The notes under the pieces: model-generated
Told to the model about the DNA's origin: nothing
What the model saw: only the letters and a program-made list of their open reading frames with translations
Databases searched by the model: none
Translations under genes and position numbers: made by a program
Shown here: positions 1 to 8,401 of the stretch, piece after piece
How the letters are laid out: each line of letters starts with the position of its first letter
How positions within the stretch are numbered: the stretch's first letter is position 1
Source of the DNA: Aquabacterium sp. OR-4
GTDB taxonomy: Bacteria > Pseudomonadota > Gammaproteobacteria > Burkholderiales > Burkholderiaceae_C
Reading direction: 5' to 3'
NCBI RefSeq assembly: GCF_025290835.2
Contig: NZ_JAOCQD020000002.1
Span: 1,178,001 to 1,242,000, forward strand
DNA: 64,000 nt

Positions 1-132
1 AACGGTTTCCATCCAGTCGCCGGACGCGGCGCCCACCCACTGATCGCCCAGCAGCATCGGGTGGTCGCCACGGGCCAGAAAGGCCTGGGCCGCGGGCTGG
101 CTGGCCTGCAGGGCGGGAATGTCGAGGGTCAT
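1..132 (-). CDS. Aldehyde dehydrogenase, N-terminal fragment (cut by window edge)
   Basis: Only the first 44 codons lie in the window, read from an ATG at 132 leftwards. The fragment contains MLLGDQWVGAASGDWMETV, which is the usual N-terminal strand of NAD(P)-dependent aldehyde dehydrogenases just before the conserved NPAT motif. The catalytic domain is outside the window, so substrate and cofactor cannot be judged. It starts 17 bases after the end of the deacetylase gene and is probably the last visible gene of a minus-strand operon coming from 3682. Confidence 0.72.
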   Translation of the reverse strand, partial: MTLDIPALQASQPAAQAFLARGDHPMLLGDQWVGAASGDWMETV

Positions 133-149
133 GCCTGTGCCTTCCGTGT

Positions 150-1061
150 TCAGCCCTTGGGCGCGATGTGTTCGTGGTGGTGTTCGAGATACCAGCGCGC
201 CACCTCCTCCCGGGTGGTGAACCAGACGCCGGGCAGCGACTTGGCATACGCCAGGAACTCGCGCAATGCGCTGATGCGGTAGGCGCGTCCGCTCACATGG
301 GGGTGCAGGCCCACGTTCATCATGCGACCGGTGCGGGCGCCTTCTTCGTGCAGCACGCGCAACTCCTCGATCAGCACATCGCGGTACTCGGCCGTGGTGT
401 GGCCACGCCGCGTCAGCAGCGTGAAGTCGTTGATCTCGTTGGAATACGGCGTCGACACGATGGGGCCGCTGGGCGTGCGCACCAGGTACGGCTGGTCGTC
501 GTTCATCAGGTCGCAGTAGAACTTCAGGCCCTTCTCGGCCAGGATGTCGGCCGTGTGCAGGGTGCCGCGCAGCGACGACGACAGCCAGCCCTGCGCCTTG
601 CGGCCGCAGGTCTGCTCGTACACGGCCAGCGTGCGCTCGATGACGGCCCGTTCGGCGGCCACATCGCCGGCAAAGTTGGTCAGCAGTTCGCCCTGCTCGT
701 AGTTGTGGGCGATGACCTCGCAGCCGCGCTGGAGCGCCGCGTCCACCATCGCGCGGCGGCGCAGGCCGGTGACGGCGTTCATGGTCACGGCCGGCTTCAC
801 GCCCATCTCGTCAAACAGCTCGTACAGGCGCCAGACCCCCACGCGCTGGCCGTACTCGCGCCAGCTGTAGTTGGGAAAGTCGGGCACATTGCCCGGCAGC
901 GTGTCGGGCAGGATGGCCGGGCCGCCGGCGTAGTAGGGCTGGTCGGTGTCCTTGATCAGGTCCCAGGTCTCAAGATTGATGGTCAGGAACAGCGCCACGC
1001 GCTTGTCGCCAGGCCAGCGCAGCGGCTGGCGTTCGGGCAGGGGGACGTAGTCGTAGTGCAT
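150..1061 (-). CDS. Polysaccharide deacetylase (CE4/PuuE-like) family protein
   Basis: This 303-residue protein has a NodB-homology fold: the first strand is VALFLTINLE near residue 25, and the motifs HNYEQGELL and GLHPHVSGR follow. The family removes acyl or amide groups from amino sugars or, in PuuE-like members, opens cyclic amides such as allantoin. The protein has no signal peptide, so it should act in the cytoplasm, which favours small-molecule amide hydrolysis over cell-wall work. I chose the ATG at 1061 because upstream in-frame codons read through the intergenic space and are not protein-like. It is followed within 20 bases by an aldehyde dehydrogenase and preceded by an exported hydrolase, so it probably belongs to the same catabolic operon. 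The substrate is unknown. Confidence 0.8.
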   Translation of the reverse strand: MHYDYVPLPERQPLRWPGDKRVALFLTINLETWDLIKDTDQPYYAGGPAILPDTLPGNVPDFPNYSWREYGQRVGVWRLYELFDEMGVKPAVTMNAVTGLRRRAMVDAALQRGCEVIAHNYEQGELLTNFAGDVAAERAVIERTLAVYEQTCGRKAQGWLSSSLRGTLHTADILAEKGLKFYCDLMNDDQPYLVRTPSGPIVSTPYSNEINDFTLLTRRGHTTAEYRDVLIEELRVLHEEGARTGRMMNVGLHPHVSGRAYRISALREFLAYAKSLPGVWFTTREEVARWYLEHHHEHIAPKG

Positions 1062-1080
1062 ACGGAATGTCTCCGGGCAA

Positions 1081-2076
1081 TCAGGACTTGGTGCGGCAGT
1101 GCAGGCCGCCGCCGAGGCTGCGGTCAAGAAAGGCCATCGCGTCGGTCGCGCTCTGCACCGCCTTGTCGACGATCAGCAGGTGACCGGCGTCGCGGTAGAC
1201 GATGCGCTCGGCGCTGCAGGCGTTTTTCATGGCGGCGACGAAGGCGTCTGCGGTTCTGGGGTCCAGGGCCTGGTTGGCCGCGCCCCACAGCACCAGTGCC
1301 GGCGCGCGCGCATGGGCCAGCACGCGCTGCGGGTTGCCACGCTCGTAGAGCACCCGGCCGGCCACCGACTCTTCGCCACGGCCGCGGATGTTGGCAAAGG
1401 CCAGTTTGCGTCGGACCATCAGCGGCGTCACCAGCGCGGGGTCGGCCAGCACGTGGCGCAGGTTTTTCTCGATGTCGGCAGCCGTGACGACGGCGGCGTG
1501 GAAGATGCCGGCCCGCCCTAGGGCTGATGCCGCCGTGGCCGGTGGTTTGCCGGTCTCGATGCCGGCCGAGTTGGCAAGGATCAGCGCGCTGATCCGGTCG
1601 CTGCGCGTCGCGGCATAACGGAAGGCCACCAGGCCACCGTAAGAAGTGCCCGCGATGGCAAAACGCTCGGCCCCCATCTCGTCCATGAAGCCGTCGACCA
1701 GCGCAAGCATGCGGTCGACCGAGTAGTTGCCGTTGCCGATGGGGCCGCTGAGGCCGAAGGACGGCAGGTCCAGGCGCAGCACCCGGTAACGCCTGGACAA
1801 CACCGCCGCCCAGCCGTCCCAGTCGGCCTGGTCGCCCAGGGTGCCGTGCACCAGCAGCACGGCGGGGCCGTGGCCCTGGTCCTTGTAGTGCACCGCAACG
1901 CCATCGATGTCGATGAACCGGGACTGCGCGTCGGCGAATTCCTGAATGACAGCCTCGCGCGCCAGCACGCGGCTGCCGGTCTCGACAGGCTGGGCCGCCG
2001 CCTGGCCACTGGCCAGTGCCAGCAGCAGGGGCAGGCGCCAGCACATGCGCCGCCGCGGCCAGGACAAAAGGCTCAT
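1081..2076 (-). CDS. Exported alpha/beta hydrolase
   Basis: A 331-residue alpha/beta-hydrolase. The N-terminus is an arginine-rich, then hydrophobic stretch (RLPLLLALASGQAAAQ), a good Sec signal peptide. After it come the oxyanion segment LLVHGTLGDQ, the nucleophile elbow GTSYGG and the C-terminal catalytic histidine in DAGH. The family hydrolyses esters, lactones or C-C bonds; nothing here fixes the substrate. The start at 2076 places the signal peptide at the N-terminus. The gene lies 19 bases before the deacetylase gene and 148 bases after an exported amine oxidase, so these enzymes may process one substrate in the periplasm and cytoplasm. Classification is sure, function is not. Confidence 0.82.
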   Translation of the reverse strand: MSLLSWPRRRMCWRLPLLLALASGQAAAQPVETGSRVLAREAVIQEFADAQSRFIDIDGVAVHYKDQGHGPAVLLVHGTLGDQADWDGWAAVLSRRYRVLRLDLPSFGLSGPIGNGNYSVDRMLALVDGFMDEMGAERFAIAGTSYGGLVAFRYAATRSDRISALILANSAGIETGKPPATAASALGRAGIFHAAVVTAADIEKNLRHVLADPALVTPLMVRRKLAFANIRGRGEESVAGRVLYERGNPQRVLAHARAPALVLWGAANQALDPRTADAFVAAMKNACSAERIVYRDAGHLLIVDKAVQSATDAMAFLDRSLGGGLHCRTKS

Positions 2077-2224
2077 GTTCGAAAGTCGGTGGGACTGGGG
2101 GTTCTGGACGGGCACGGGCACTTTCGGGTCTCGGCTCACTGTAGGACCGACGGCCGGCAGGCGTGCTGCCGGGCGTGCGCGCTGGCCACCAGATGGATAG
2201 GGCCGGCAGACAGGGCGCGTGGAG

Positions 2225-3682
2225 TCAGCCCTTGTTGTCGATGTCGGCAAGCAGTTGCATCACGGCCGCCTCGGCCGATTCGCAAGCCGCCTCCAGGCCG
2301 GCATGCAACCGGCCACAGTGCTCGCCGGCGAAGTAAAGCGCGCCCACCGGCCGGGCCAGCCATGGCATGCAGCGGGCGATGCCGCCTGGCCTGAAACCGG
2401 CAACATGGCCGCGCGCGAACGGCTGGGTGGTCCAGTTGTGCACATGGGTCACGCGAACGGCGCCTAGCGTGGATGGCCGCAGCCGCGCCAGCTCGCGCAG
2501 GAAGTACTCGCCCACGGCGGATGCCGACAGCCGGTTCAGCCGGTCCGTGGCCGCGCCGTTGATGAAGGCCACCAGGTGGCCGTGGCCGCCGTCCCGGGAC
2601 GACATCGGGAACACCCGCTCGATGGGCCCGTCCGACCACAACTCGGGCGACAGGCCGTCCTTTTCCCAGAACGGTGACTTCACCTCCAGAAACACCTGCA
2701 CCAGCTGGCCGTAGGTGATGTCGGCCCAGGCCGCGCGCTGCGGCGGCGGCACCGCGATCCCGGCGACGCCGTCGATGCGCAGGCGTTTCATGACCGACAG
2801 CGGCAGGGTCGACAGGCAGGCCCGCGCACGGTGCACGCTGCCGTCCTCGCAGCTCACCACGGTGGCTGCCGGGCCGGCCTGGACACGGTGCACGCTGCGC
2901 CGCAGCTGCACCGGCCGTGCCAGCGACGCGGCCATGGCATCGGTCAGCGCGCTGGTGCCGTCGCGCACCTTGCTGGTGGCGCCGCTGCGGGCCTCCCAGC
3001 GGTAGAAGTGGTTCTTGCGCATCGCGTCGAGCGCATTCGCCTCGTCGAGGTCACGCGCGCTCACATTGACGTTGAGCAGCCGCAAGGCCTCGGACGAGGC
3101 GCCCTGCGCGGTGAAGAACTGGCGCAGGGACATCCGGTCGAGCGCGGCGAACTCGGGCTTGAGCCAGTCCGCCAGCTCGACCAGCGGCGACCGGCTGTTG
3201 ATGTAGTGCCCATAAAGCTGCAGGGGCTGCAGCGCGCGCTCATGGGGCGCCAGGCGGTTGAGCGGCGAATCGGCCCAGGGCCGCGACACCGCCGGCTGGC
3301 CGTAGACGCTGACCGCCATACTGCCCAGGCCCATCTGCGAGGCGCCGCCGGGCGGCGGATTGACCAGGGCCACCCCCAGCTCGGCGGCATGGCTGCGCAC
3401 CCGCCCGTAGCCGGGGCCGATCTGCGCCGCGCCCAGCTCGGGCCGGCCGGGCACATCGGTTGCCGTCCAGCAGCGGCCGCCCACGCGCTCACTGCCTTCC
3501 AGCACCGTCACCCTCAGGCCGGCGCCCTGCAGCATGCGTGCGGCATGCAGACCCGCCATGCCCGCCCCCAGCACCAGCACATCGGCCGCCGCCGGTTCTG
3601 CGCCAGCCCAGCCGGCATTTGCCACCAGGGCCGCAGCACCCAGCCCCAGCGCGCCGCGCCGAGTCACGCCTTGAACGATCAT
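2225..3682 (-). CDS. Exported FAD-dependent amine oxidase (flavin monoamine oxidase family)
   Basis: A 485-residue flavoprotein with the FAD dinucleotide motif VLVLGAGMAGLHAARML just after the leader, the GG-doublet segment ERVGGRCW, and a C-terminal FAD-binding segment ALYFAGEHCG. This is the monoamine oxidase/polyamine oxidase architecture. The leader carries TRRGALGLGAAAL, resembling a Tat signal, which fits export of a folded flavoprotein. I chose the ATG at 3682, directly before this leader; an ATG at 3772 would add 30 arginine-rich residues. It heads the minus-strand group ending in aldehyde dehydrogenase, and an amine oxidase plus aldehyde dehydrogenase is a classical amine to acid route (inference). 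A divergent MFS transporter begins at 3967. Confidence 0.82.
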   Translation of the reverse strand: MIVQGVTRRGALGLGAAALVANAGWAGAEPAAADVLVLGAGMAGLHAARMLQGAGLRVTVLEGSERVGGRCWTATDVPGRPELGAAQIGPGYGRVRSHAAELGVALVNPPPGGASQMGLGSMAVSVYGQPAVSRPWADSPLNRLAPHERALQPLQLYGHYINSRSPLVELADWLKPEFAALDRMSLRQFFTAQGASSEALRLLNVNVSARDLDEANALDAMRKNHFYRWEARSGATSKVRDGTSALTDAMAASLARPVQLRRSVHRVQAGPAATVVSCEDGSVHRARACLSTLPLSVMKRLRIDGVAGIAVPPPQRAAWADITYGQLVQVFLEVKSPFWEKDGLSPELWSDGPIERVFPMSSRDGGHGHLVAFINGAATDRLNRLSASAVGEYFLRELARLRPSTLGAVRVTHVHNWTTQPFARGHVAGFRPGGIARCMPWLARPVGALYFAGEHCGRLHAGLEAACESAEAAVMQLLADIDNKG

Positions 3683-3966
3683 CCTGGCTCCTGTACGGGC
3701 TCGCCGCCCAACAGCGGCCAAGTAGGCCACGGCCGGCCGCCGGCGCGCACGCCGGGCTGCGCGCGTGTTCATCGGGTGAGTTTTGCGCCGCGTGATGGCC
3801 CGTGGCGGGCGCAGCACCCGCGCCGCGGACGCGGCCGCGGCCGGCCGCCTTGGGCGCGCTGGTGCCGGCAAAGTTCGCGGTATGAACTGTGCAGACGGGC
3901 CCGTTGGCCGAACGGCCCGGCAGTCCTAGCCTGCGGCCTACTCGACAGCCCGCGGCAACGTCCACC

Positions 3967-5220
3967 ATGACCTCTCGTACTGAAACGTCCTCGCCCCTGC
4001 GCTGTGCCCCTGACGAGGAAGTCAACGAGTTCCGCCGCGACCATGCCTGGCGCGTGGTGCTGGCGGCCTGGGTGGGCGTGGCCATGGGCTTGACCGCGCT
4101 GCCCTTTTACACGCTGGGCATCTTTGCCAAGCCGCTGGCGCTGGAGTTCGGCTGGTCACGCGCGGTGATCCAGAGCGGCTTCAGCTTCTCGATGCTGGGC
4201 GTGATCTGCAGCGCCTGGGCGGCCGGCTGGGCGATCGACCGGTTTGGCGTGCGGCGGGTGGCGCTGTTCAGCCAGGTCGGCCTGGCGCTGGGCTTTGTCG
4301 GCCTGGCCGCGCAAACGGGTTCGTCGACCCTGTGGCAGGTCAGCTGGCTGCTGCTGGCCGTGCTGGGGGTTGGCACCACACCACTGACCTGGTCGCGCGG
4401 CATCGCCGCGTGGTTCGACCAGCGCCGCGGCCTGGCATTGGGCGTGGCGCTCAGCGGCACCGGCGTGACGGCCCTGGTGGCGCCGCCGCTGGTGAACCTG
4501 ATCGTCAGCGCCCATGGCTGGCGTGCCGGCTACATGGCCGTGGCGCTGGCCATCGTGCTGGTGGCCGTGCCGGCAGTCTGGCTGATGTTCCGCGACAAGC
4601 CGCGTGCTGCGCCAACCGCCCAGGCGCAGGCGGGCGACGGCCTGCGCCTGGCCCAGGCGCTGCGCAGCCGGCACTTCTGGCTGCTGATCGTCGGCTTCTG
4701 GCTGATCTGCGCCGCGGTGTCGGGCCTGATCCCGAACCTGGTGCCGATGTTGACCGACAGCGGCTTGACGATGACCCAGGCCGCCGGCTACGCCAGCCTG
4801 CTGGGCTTGAACGTGATGGCCGGCCGCCTGCTGGCGGGCTGGTTGCTGGATCGCTTCTGGGGCCCTGGCGTGGCGCTGGTGCTGCTGATGCCGCCCGCCG
4901 TGGCCTGCCTGCTGCTGGCGGTGCCGCAGTGGCCTGGCGCGGCCGTGATGATGATCGGCCTGGCGGCCGGCGCCGAATTCGACCTGATCGCCTACCTGTG
5001 CCTGCGCTACTTCGGCACGCGCAACTTCGGCCAGATCTACGCGTGGCAGTGGGTCAACTTCTCGGTGGCGGCCGGCGCCGGGCCGATCGCCTTCGCGATG
5101 ATCTTCGACCACAGCGGCAGCTACCACCATGCGCTGCTGGCTGCCGCGGCGCTGCTGGTGCTGGGCCCCCTGCTGCTGCTGGGCCTGGGCCGCTACCCGA
5201 AGGCCTGGCCGGCCGGCTGA
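3967..5220 (+). CDS. MFS transporter (OFA/monocarboxylate-like)
   Basis: A 417-residue inner-membrane transporter with about twelve hydrophobic segments and the MFS loop motif IDRFGVRRVA between helices 2 and 3. Similarity by eye is to the oxalate/formate or monocarboxylate branch (segment YTLGIFAKPLALEFGWSR). The start at 3967 omits a proline-rich upstream extension. It is divergent from the amine oxidase at 3682; the 284 bases between them (3683-3966) hold no gene and presumably both promoters. The likely role is import of an organic acid or of the substrate handled by the divergent oxidases, but the substrate is not visible in the sequence. Confidence 0.85.
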   Translation: MTSRTETSSPLRCAPDEEVNEFRRDHAWRVVLAAWVGVAMGLTALPFYTLGIFAKPLALEFGWSRAVIQSGFSFSMLGVICSAWAAGWAIDRFGVRRVALFSQVGLALGFVGLAAQTGSSTLWQVSWLLLAVLGVGTTPLTWSRGIAAWFDQRRGLALGVALSGTGVTALVAPPLVNLIVSAHGWRAGYMAVALAIVLVAVPAVWLMFRDKPRAAPTAQAQAGDGLRLAQALRSRHFWLLIVGFWLICAAVSGLIPNLVPMLTDSGLTMTQAAGYASLLGLNVMAGRLLAGWLLDRFWGPGVALVLLMPPAVACLLLAVPQWPGAAVMMIGLAAGAEFDLIAYLCLRYFGTRNFGQIYAWQWVNFSVAAGAGPIAFAMIFDHSGSYHHALLAAAALLVLGPLLLLGLGRYPKAWPAG

Positions 5221-5326
5221 AACCTGTCCGGCATCGCCACTTCAACGGTCACCCATCAGGCCGGCCCTGGCCATCAGCACGCCCGCATGCGCGCCTGGCA
5301 GGTCTTGCACCGCAAGGTCGCCCGGG

Positions 5327-6145
5327 CTACCACGCCGTGGCCCCGGCATCGATGGCAAAGTCGGCGGCCGTCACCCAGCTGGCTTCGTCGGAAGCCAGGT
5401 ACAGCGCGGCCCAGGCGATGTCTTCGGGCTGGCCCAGGCGCTTGACCATGAACTTGCCCAGCACCTGGGCTTCGAAGCCAGGGATGTTGGCCAGCGGCTC
5501 GCGGGTGGCGGCGCTCACCACCAGGGCCGGGCTGATGGTGTTGACGCGGATGCCGTGCGGCCCGCCTTCCATCGCCAGCTGGCGGCTCATGGCCAGCACC
5601 GCGCCCTTGCCGGCGCAGTGCGCCAGCGCTGGCGACAGCGGCAGCGCCATGCGTGCATTGGCACTGGCAAAGTTGAGCACCGCGCCGCCACCGCGCGCCT
5701 TCAGGTGCGGCCAGGCGGCCTGGCAGGCCAGGAACACGATGTCGACCTCGCCAGTGAGGGTGCGCCGCCACTGGCTTTGGTAGTCCATCTGCTCCAGCCA
5801 TTCGAAGGCGCCGAAGGCTGCGGCGTTGACCACGATGTCGATGCCGCCAAAGCGCATCGCGGCCTGCTGCATCAGCGTGGCGGCGGCATCGGGCTGGGTC
5901 AGGTCCAGCGGGTGCAGGCTGTGCACCGCCAGGCCCTCGGCGGTGCAGGCGTCCACCGTGGCCTGCGCGGCCGCGGCGTTGATGTCGCAGCCCAGCACCT
6001 GGGCGCCCTGCATGGCAAACAGGCGCGCAATGCCCTGGCCGATGCCGGCGCCGATGCCGGTGACCACGGCCACCTTGCCGGCCAGGCGGTCACCGCGCGT
6101 GGCCGGGCGCGCCGGCTTGAAGATGCCTCGTGTCGTGTCAGTCAT
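5327..6145 (-). CDS. SDR-family oxidoreductase with His in place of the catalytic Tyr
   Basis: A 272-residue classical short-chain dehydrogenase. The cofactor motif VVTGIGAGIG is at 27-36, the NAAA strand at 107-110 and the conserved serine at 161. The active-site motif that should read Y-x-x-x-K reads HCAGK (176-180): the tyrosine codon position is CAC, one base from TAC. Tyr is the general acid/base in this family, so this enzyme is either inactive, mechanistically altered or a binding protein, unless the base is a sequencing error. It starts 9 bases after the stop of TonB receptor 1 and is almost certainly co-transcribed with it. Confidence 0.85.
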   Translation of the reverse strand: MTDTTRGIFKPARPATRGDRLAGKVAVVTGIGAGIGQGIARLFAMQGAQVLGCDINAAAAQATVDACTAEGLAVHSLHPLDLTQPDAAATLMQQAAMRFGGIDIVVNAAAFGAFEWLEQMDYQSQWRRTLTGEVDIVFLACQAAWPHLKARGGGAVLNFASANARMALPLSPALAHCAGKGAVLAMSRQLAMEGGPHGIRVNTISPALVVSAATREPLANIPGFEAQVLGKFMVKRLGQPEDIAWAALYLASDEASWVTAADFAIDAGATAW

Positions 6146-6154
6146 GTGCCCTCA

Positions 6155-8332
6155 TCAGAACTTCCATCCAAGGTTGACGCCCACGGTGCGCGGGTCGGTG
6201 ATCTGGGCGCGGCCGAAGGGCAGCACCTGCGTGGTCTGGGCCTTGTTCTCCAGGTTCTTGAGCCACAGGCCGGCTGACCAGCGCTCATGCATCGGCGCGT
6301 AGCTCAGGCGCAGATCGGTCTTGTGAAAGCGCGCCTGCTGGCCGTTGAGGTTGCCGCCGGGCATGCTGTGGTTGAGCGAGACGGTGTAGCCGTCCGAGAA
6401 GCGCGTGCTCCAGCCGGCGCGCAGCAGGCCCAGGCCGTCGCCCAGCTCCCAGGTCTGCTCGGCGCCCAGCGTCAGGCTCCAGCGCGGTGTGCCCACCACC
6501 CGTGCACCGTTCATGCCCTGCAGCGCGGCCAGCGCAAAGTGGCCGTAGTGCGCGTCGTTGTAGGTGAAGGCGGCGCGCAGCTCGGTGTCGGGCAGCGCAC
6601 GCCAGCGCGACTCGACCTCGAAGCCGCGGATGCGCCCGGCGCCGGCGTTCACCACGTACTGCATGAACGAGGCGCTGGCGTCGCCCGGCACCGGCGAGGG
6701 CGCGGCCGCGTCCTGGTACATCACCTGGTAGTTCTTGTACTGGTAGGCGTAGAGCTCGCCGTTGATCTGCAGCCGGTTGTCGAGGAAGCGGCTCTTCAGG
6801 CCCAGCTCGATGGCATCGAGGTGCTCGGGCTCGTAGGCCTGCGGCGGCATCGCGATGCCGAAGCCCCCGGCCTTGTGGCCGCTGGCCCACTGCGCATAGG
6901 CCATGGCCTGGCGCGACAGGTCCCACTCCAGCCCCAGCTTGCCGGTGGTGGCGCTGTAGGTCTGGCTCACCTGCTGGATGCCGCTGTCATAGGCCGCACC
7001 GGTCCACACCGCGGTGCTGTGCACGCCGTAGTGGTAGGTCTTCTCGTCGCGCGTGTGGCGCAGCCCCGCCGTGCCGCGCAGGCCCGGCATCAGCGGTGCC
7101 GTGAGCTGGCCGAACAGCGCGCGTGACGCGGCCGGCACGCGGGTGTCGTAGCTCTCCCAGGTGGGCGGCGGAAACGACGGCGGCACACCGGTCTGCACAT
7201 TGCTGGCCTCGAAGGCATAGGCCCCCAGCACCCATTGCCAGGGCGCCCGCGCGGGGGCCGCCAGGCGCAGCTCCAGGGTCTTCTGCGTCTCTTCCCAGAT
7301 CGTCTCGGGCAGCGGCAGCGTGCTGCCGGGCGCGGCGATGCCGGCCACCAGATCGGTCTGCGTCATGCGGCGGCTCTTGACCAGCGCCGGCTGCACGCTG
7401 AGCAGGCCGAAGCCCAGGTTCACATCGGCCTGCAGCGTGGTGGTGGTGAAGCGGGTGCGCTGCACGTCGGCCGGGTGCAGATCGTCCACCTGCCAGGGGT
7501 TGGCGTGGTCGGTCTGCCAGTTGAAGAAGGGCGGGCCGCCCGCGAAGGCGCGCGGCACCGTGGTGGCGCCGGCGCCGCGGCTGTCGAAGCTGTCCACCGT
7601 GGCCAGCAGCGTGACGTCGTTGCTGGGCCGGTACTGCAGCTTGATGCGCCCGGCGCTCAGGTCGGACGCCCGGCCGCCATTGCTGAAGTAACCCTCGCGC
7701 TTTTCGCGCAGGGCCGCCACGCGCAGGGCCCACTGCTCGCCCAGCGGTACGTTCAGCGCGGCATCGGCATGGCGCAGCTGGTAGTTGCCCAGCTGCAGGT
7801 TCACGGCACCGCCCAGGCGCGGGCCGGGGTTGTGGGTGAGCACGTTGACGCTGCCGCCGGTGGAGTTGCGGCCGTACAGCGTGCCCTGCGGGCCGCGCAA
7901 GACCTCCACCCGGGCCACGTCGTACATGCTGGCGAACACGCGCTCGGCGCGGCCGCTGTACACGCCGTCGAGGTTCAGCGAGATGGCGGGGTCGACCCAG
8001 TTGCTGTCGCCCTGCGAGCCCACGCCGCGCACGAACACCTGGCCACCCTGCGGCGTGGCCATCACGCTGACGGCGGGCGTGTCGCTGAGCGCGGCCTCGA
8101 GCGTGGTCTGGCCCTTCTCGCGCATCTCGTCGCCGCTGACGGTGGCCAGCGAGATGGCCGTCTTCTGCACATGGGTGCTGCGGCGCTCGGCCGTCACCAC
8201 CACCTCCTGCAGGGCCTTGGTGTCGGTGGTCCGGGGCTGGGCCTGGGCCAGCGCGGCGGGCGGGCACAGGCTCATCGCGGCCAGCGCCAGCGCCGTCCGG
8301 CGCGCACGCGGCGCGTCTTGCATGGTCTTCAT
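6155..8332 (-). CDS. TonB-dependent outer-membrane receptor 1
   Basis: A 725-residue TonB-dependent receptor. It has a signal peptide ending near PPAALAQAQ, a TonB-box-like segment LQEVVVTAERR, the plug domain with VEVLRGPQGTLYGRNSTGG, and a beta-barrel ending in an aromatic residue (LGWKF), the outer-membrane assembly signature. Such receptors of the FecA/CirA/pesticin superfamily import scarce ligands too large for porins using TonB energy; many in this kind of genome import organic substrates instead of iron. No ferric-uptake gene is nearby; the neighbours are an SDR 9 bases downstream and an exported EF-hand protein 69 bases upstream. The ligand is unknown. Confidence 0.92.
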   Translation of the reverse strand: MKTMQDAPRARRTALALAAMSLCPPAALAQAQPRTTDTKALQEVVVTAERRSTHVQKTAISLATVSGDEMREKGQTTLEAALSDTPAVSVMATPQGGQVFVRGVGSQGDSNWVDPAISLNLDGVYSGRAERVFASMYDVARVEVLRGPQGTLYGRNSTGGSVNVLTHNPGPRLGGAVNLQLGNYQLRHADAALNVPLGEQWALRVAALREKREGYFSNGGRASDLSAGRIKLQYRPSNDVTLLATVDSFDSRGAGATTVPRAFAGGPPFFNWQTDHANPWQVDDLHPADVQRTRFTTTTLQADVNLGFGLLSVQPALVKSRRMTQTDLVAGIAAPGSTLPLPETIWEETQKTLELRLAAPARAPWQWVLGAYAFEASNVQTGVPPSFPPPTWESYDTRVPAASRALFGQLTAPLMPGLRGTAGLRHTRDEKTYHYGVHSTAVWTGAAYDSGIQQVSQTYSATTGKLGLEWDLSRQAMAYAQWASGHKAGGFGIAMPPQAYEPEHLDAIELGLKSRFLDNRLQINGELYAYQYKNYQVMYQDAAAPSPVPGDASASFMQYVVNAGAGRIRGFEVESRWRALPDTELRAAFTYNDAHYGHFALAALQGMNGARVVGTPRWSLTLGAEQTWELGDGLGLLRAGWSTRFSDGYTVSLNHSMPGGNLNGQQARFHKTDLRLSYAPMHERWSAGLWLKNLENKAQTTQVLPFGRAQITDPRTVGVNLGWKF

Positions 8333-8401
8333 GTCGGGGTCTCCTCGGTGGCCGGTTCAGGCCGGCTGATGGGCGCCGGCGGCATGGGCCGGCGCACCGT
8401 G

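Noticed and set aside
6155..8332. Siderophore receptors and iron-uptake locus for the three TonB receptor genes
   Set aside because: No siderophore synthesis, FecR, FecI or ferric ABC transporter gene is near any of them; neighbours are catabolic or exported proteins of unknown role.
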